Assembly (NCBI GenBank): GCA_947251855.1
Contig: CAMXUZ010000277.1
Span: 1-6,111 of the forward strand
Direction of reading: 5' to 3'
Source of the DNA: an uncultured Ruaniaceae bacterium
GTDB lineage: Bacteria; Actinomycetota; Actinomycetes; Actinomycetales; Beutenbergiaceae
Length of the DNA stretch: 6,111 nt
Positions 6,032 through 6,111 of this stretch are shown piece by piece. The notes below the pieces were generated by a model. The model was not told the DNA's origin. It saw nothing but the letters and a program-made list of their open reading frames with translations, and did not search any database. The stretch's first letter is position 1, and each line of letters starts with the position of its first letter. The translations under genes and the position numbers were made by a program.

Positions 6032-6111
6032 GTGTTCATAACATTCGAAGGCGGCGACGGCGCGGGCAAATCCACCCAGGTCCGGATGCTCACCGATTGG
6101 CTCAATGCTCA
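6032..6111 (+). CDS. tmk: Thymidylate kinase, N-terminal fragment (cut by window edge)
   Basis: Twenty-six codons are visible before the window ends. The translation begins MFITFEGGDGAGKSTQ, with a Walker A P-loop (GGDGAGKS, residues 7-14) directly after the first strand. The FEGGDGAGKSTQ form is characteristic of bacterial thymidylate kinase, which phosphorylates dTMP to dTDP with ATP in the cytoplasm. GTG is taken as the start because of the AAGGTGAG ribosome binding site and because the protein then begins one strand before the P-loop, as normal for Tmk. In many actinobacteria tmk lies close to topA and is followed by holB; here the opposite-strand oxidoreductase separates it from topA. 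The fragment is too short to exclude a fusion or defect further on. Confidence 0.93.
   Translation, partial: MFITFEGGDGAGKSTQVRMLTDWLNA

Noticed and set aside
5938..6105. Longer N-terminus of the oxidoreductase starting at 6105 on the minus strand
   Set aside because: It would overlap the tmk start and the divergent promoter region, encodes no conserved sequence, and ignores the strong AAGGAG site in front of the ATG at 5937.
1..6111. Search for a novel defence, mobile or RNA-based system
   Set aside because: All sizeable stretches are explained by five genes of recognisable families. No transposase, integrase, toxin-antitoxin pair, tRNA-like cloverleaf, riboswitch-like leader or long terminal repeat was seen; intergenic gaps are all under 100 bp.

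Overview
The window is a GC-rich stretch of bacterial chromosome that looks actinobacterial (Actinomycetota, perhaps Micrococcales-like; the genus cannot be read from it). Reasons: strong G/C preference at third codon positions, GTG starts for three of the four genes whose start is visible, a topoisomerase I whose C-terminus carries four G-R-[YF]-G-P-Y repeats and a lysine/alanine/proline-rich tail instead of zinc fingers, and the topA-tmk neighbourhood known from that phylum.

Layout, left to right. 1-1209 (+): the 3' part of a class I SAM-dependent methyltransferase gene, its 5' end cut off by the window edge. 1227-2135 (+): an integral-membrane PAP2-superfamily protein, 17 nt downstream, without a visible Shine-Dalgarno sequence. 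2136-2179: a short gap with two small inverted repeats and a strong purine-rich ribosome binding site. 2180-4861 (+): complete topA, DNA topoisomerase I, ending in a 15-bp tandem repeat that encodes the basic tail. 4862-4913: a short convergent gap with a 7-bp-stem hairpin shared with the end of the next gene. 4903-5937 (-): a Gfo/Idh/MocA-family NAD(P)-dependent oxidoreductase. 5938-6031: a 94-bp divergent intergenic region. 6032-6111 (+): the first 26 codons of tmk, thymidylate kinase, cut off by the right edge.

The first three genes are co-directional and closely spaced, and may be co-transcribed. topA (relaxation of negative supercoils) and tmk (dTMP to dTDP) are housekeeping genes of DNA topology and DNA precursor supply. 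The oxidoreductase lies between them on the opposite strand and has no obvious functional link to either; it looks like an accessory insertion into a conserved neighbourhood.

I see no new biological system, mobile element, CRISPR array, tRNA or rRNA. The points worth a second look are modest: non-canonical phosphate-binding residues in the PAP2 protein, a completely cysteine-free TopA with a repeat-encoded tail, small inverted repeats next to the topA ribosome binding site, a stop codon inside the loop of a shared hairpin, and possible leaderless starts.
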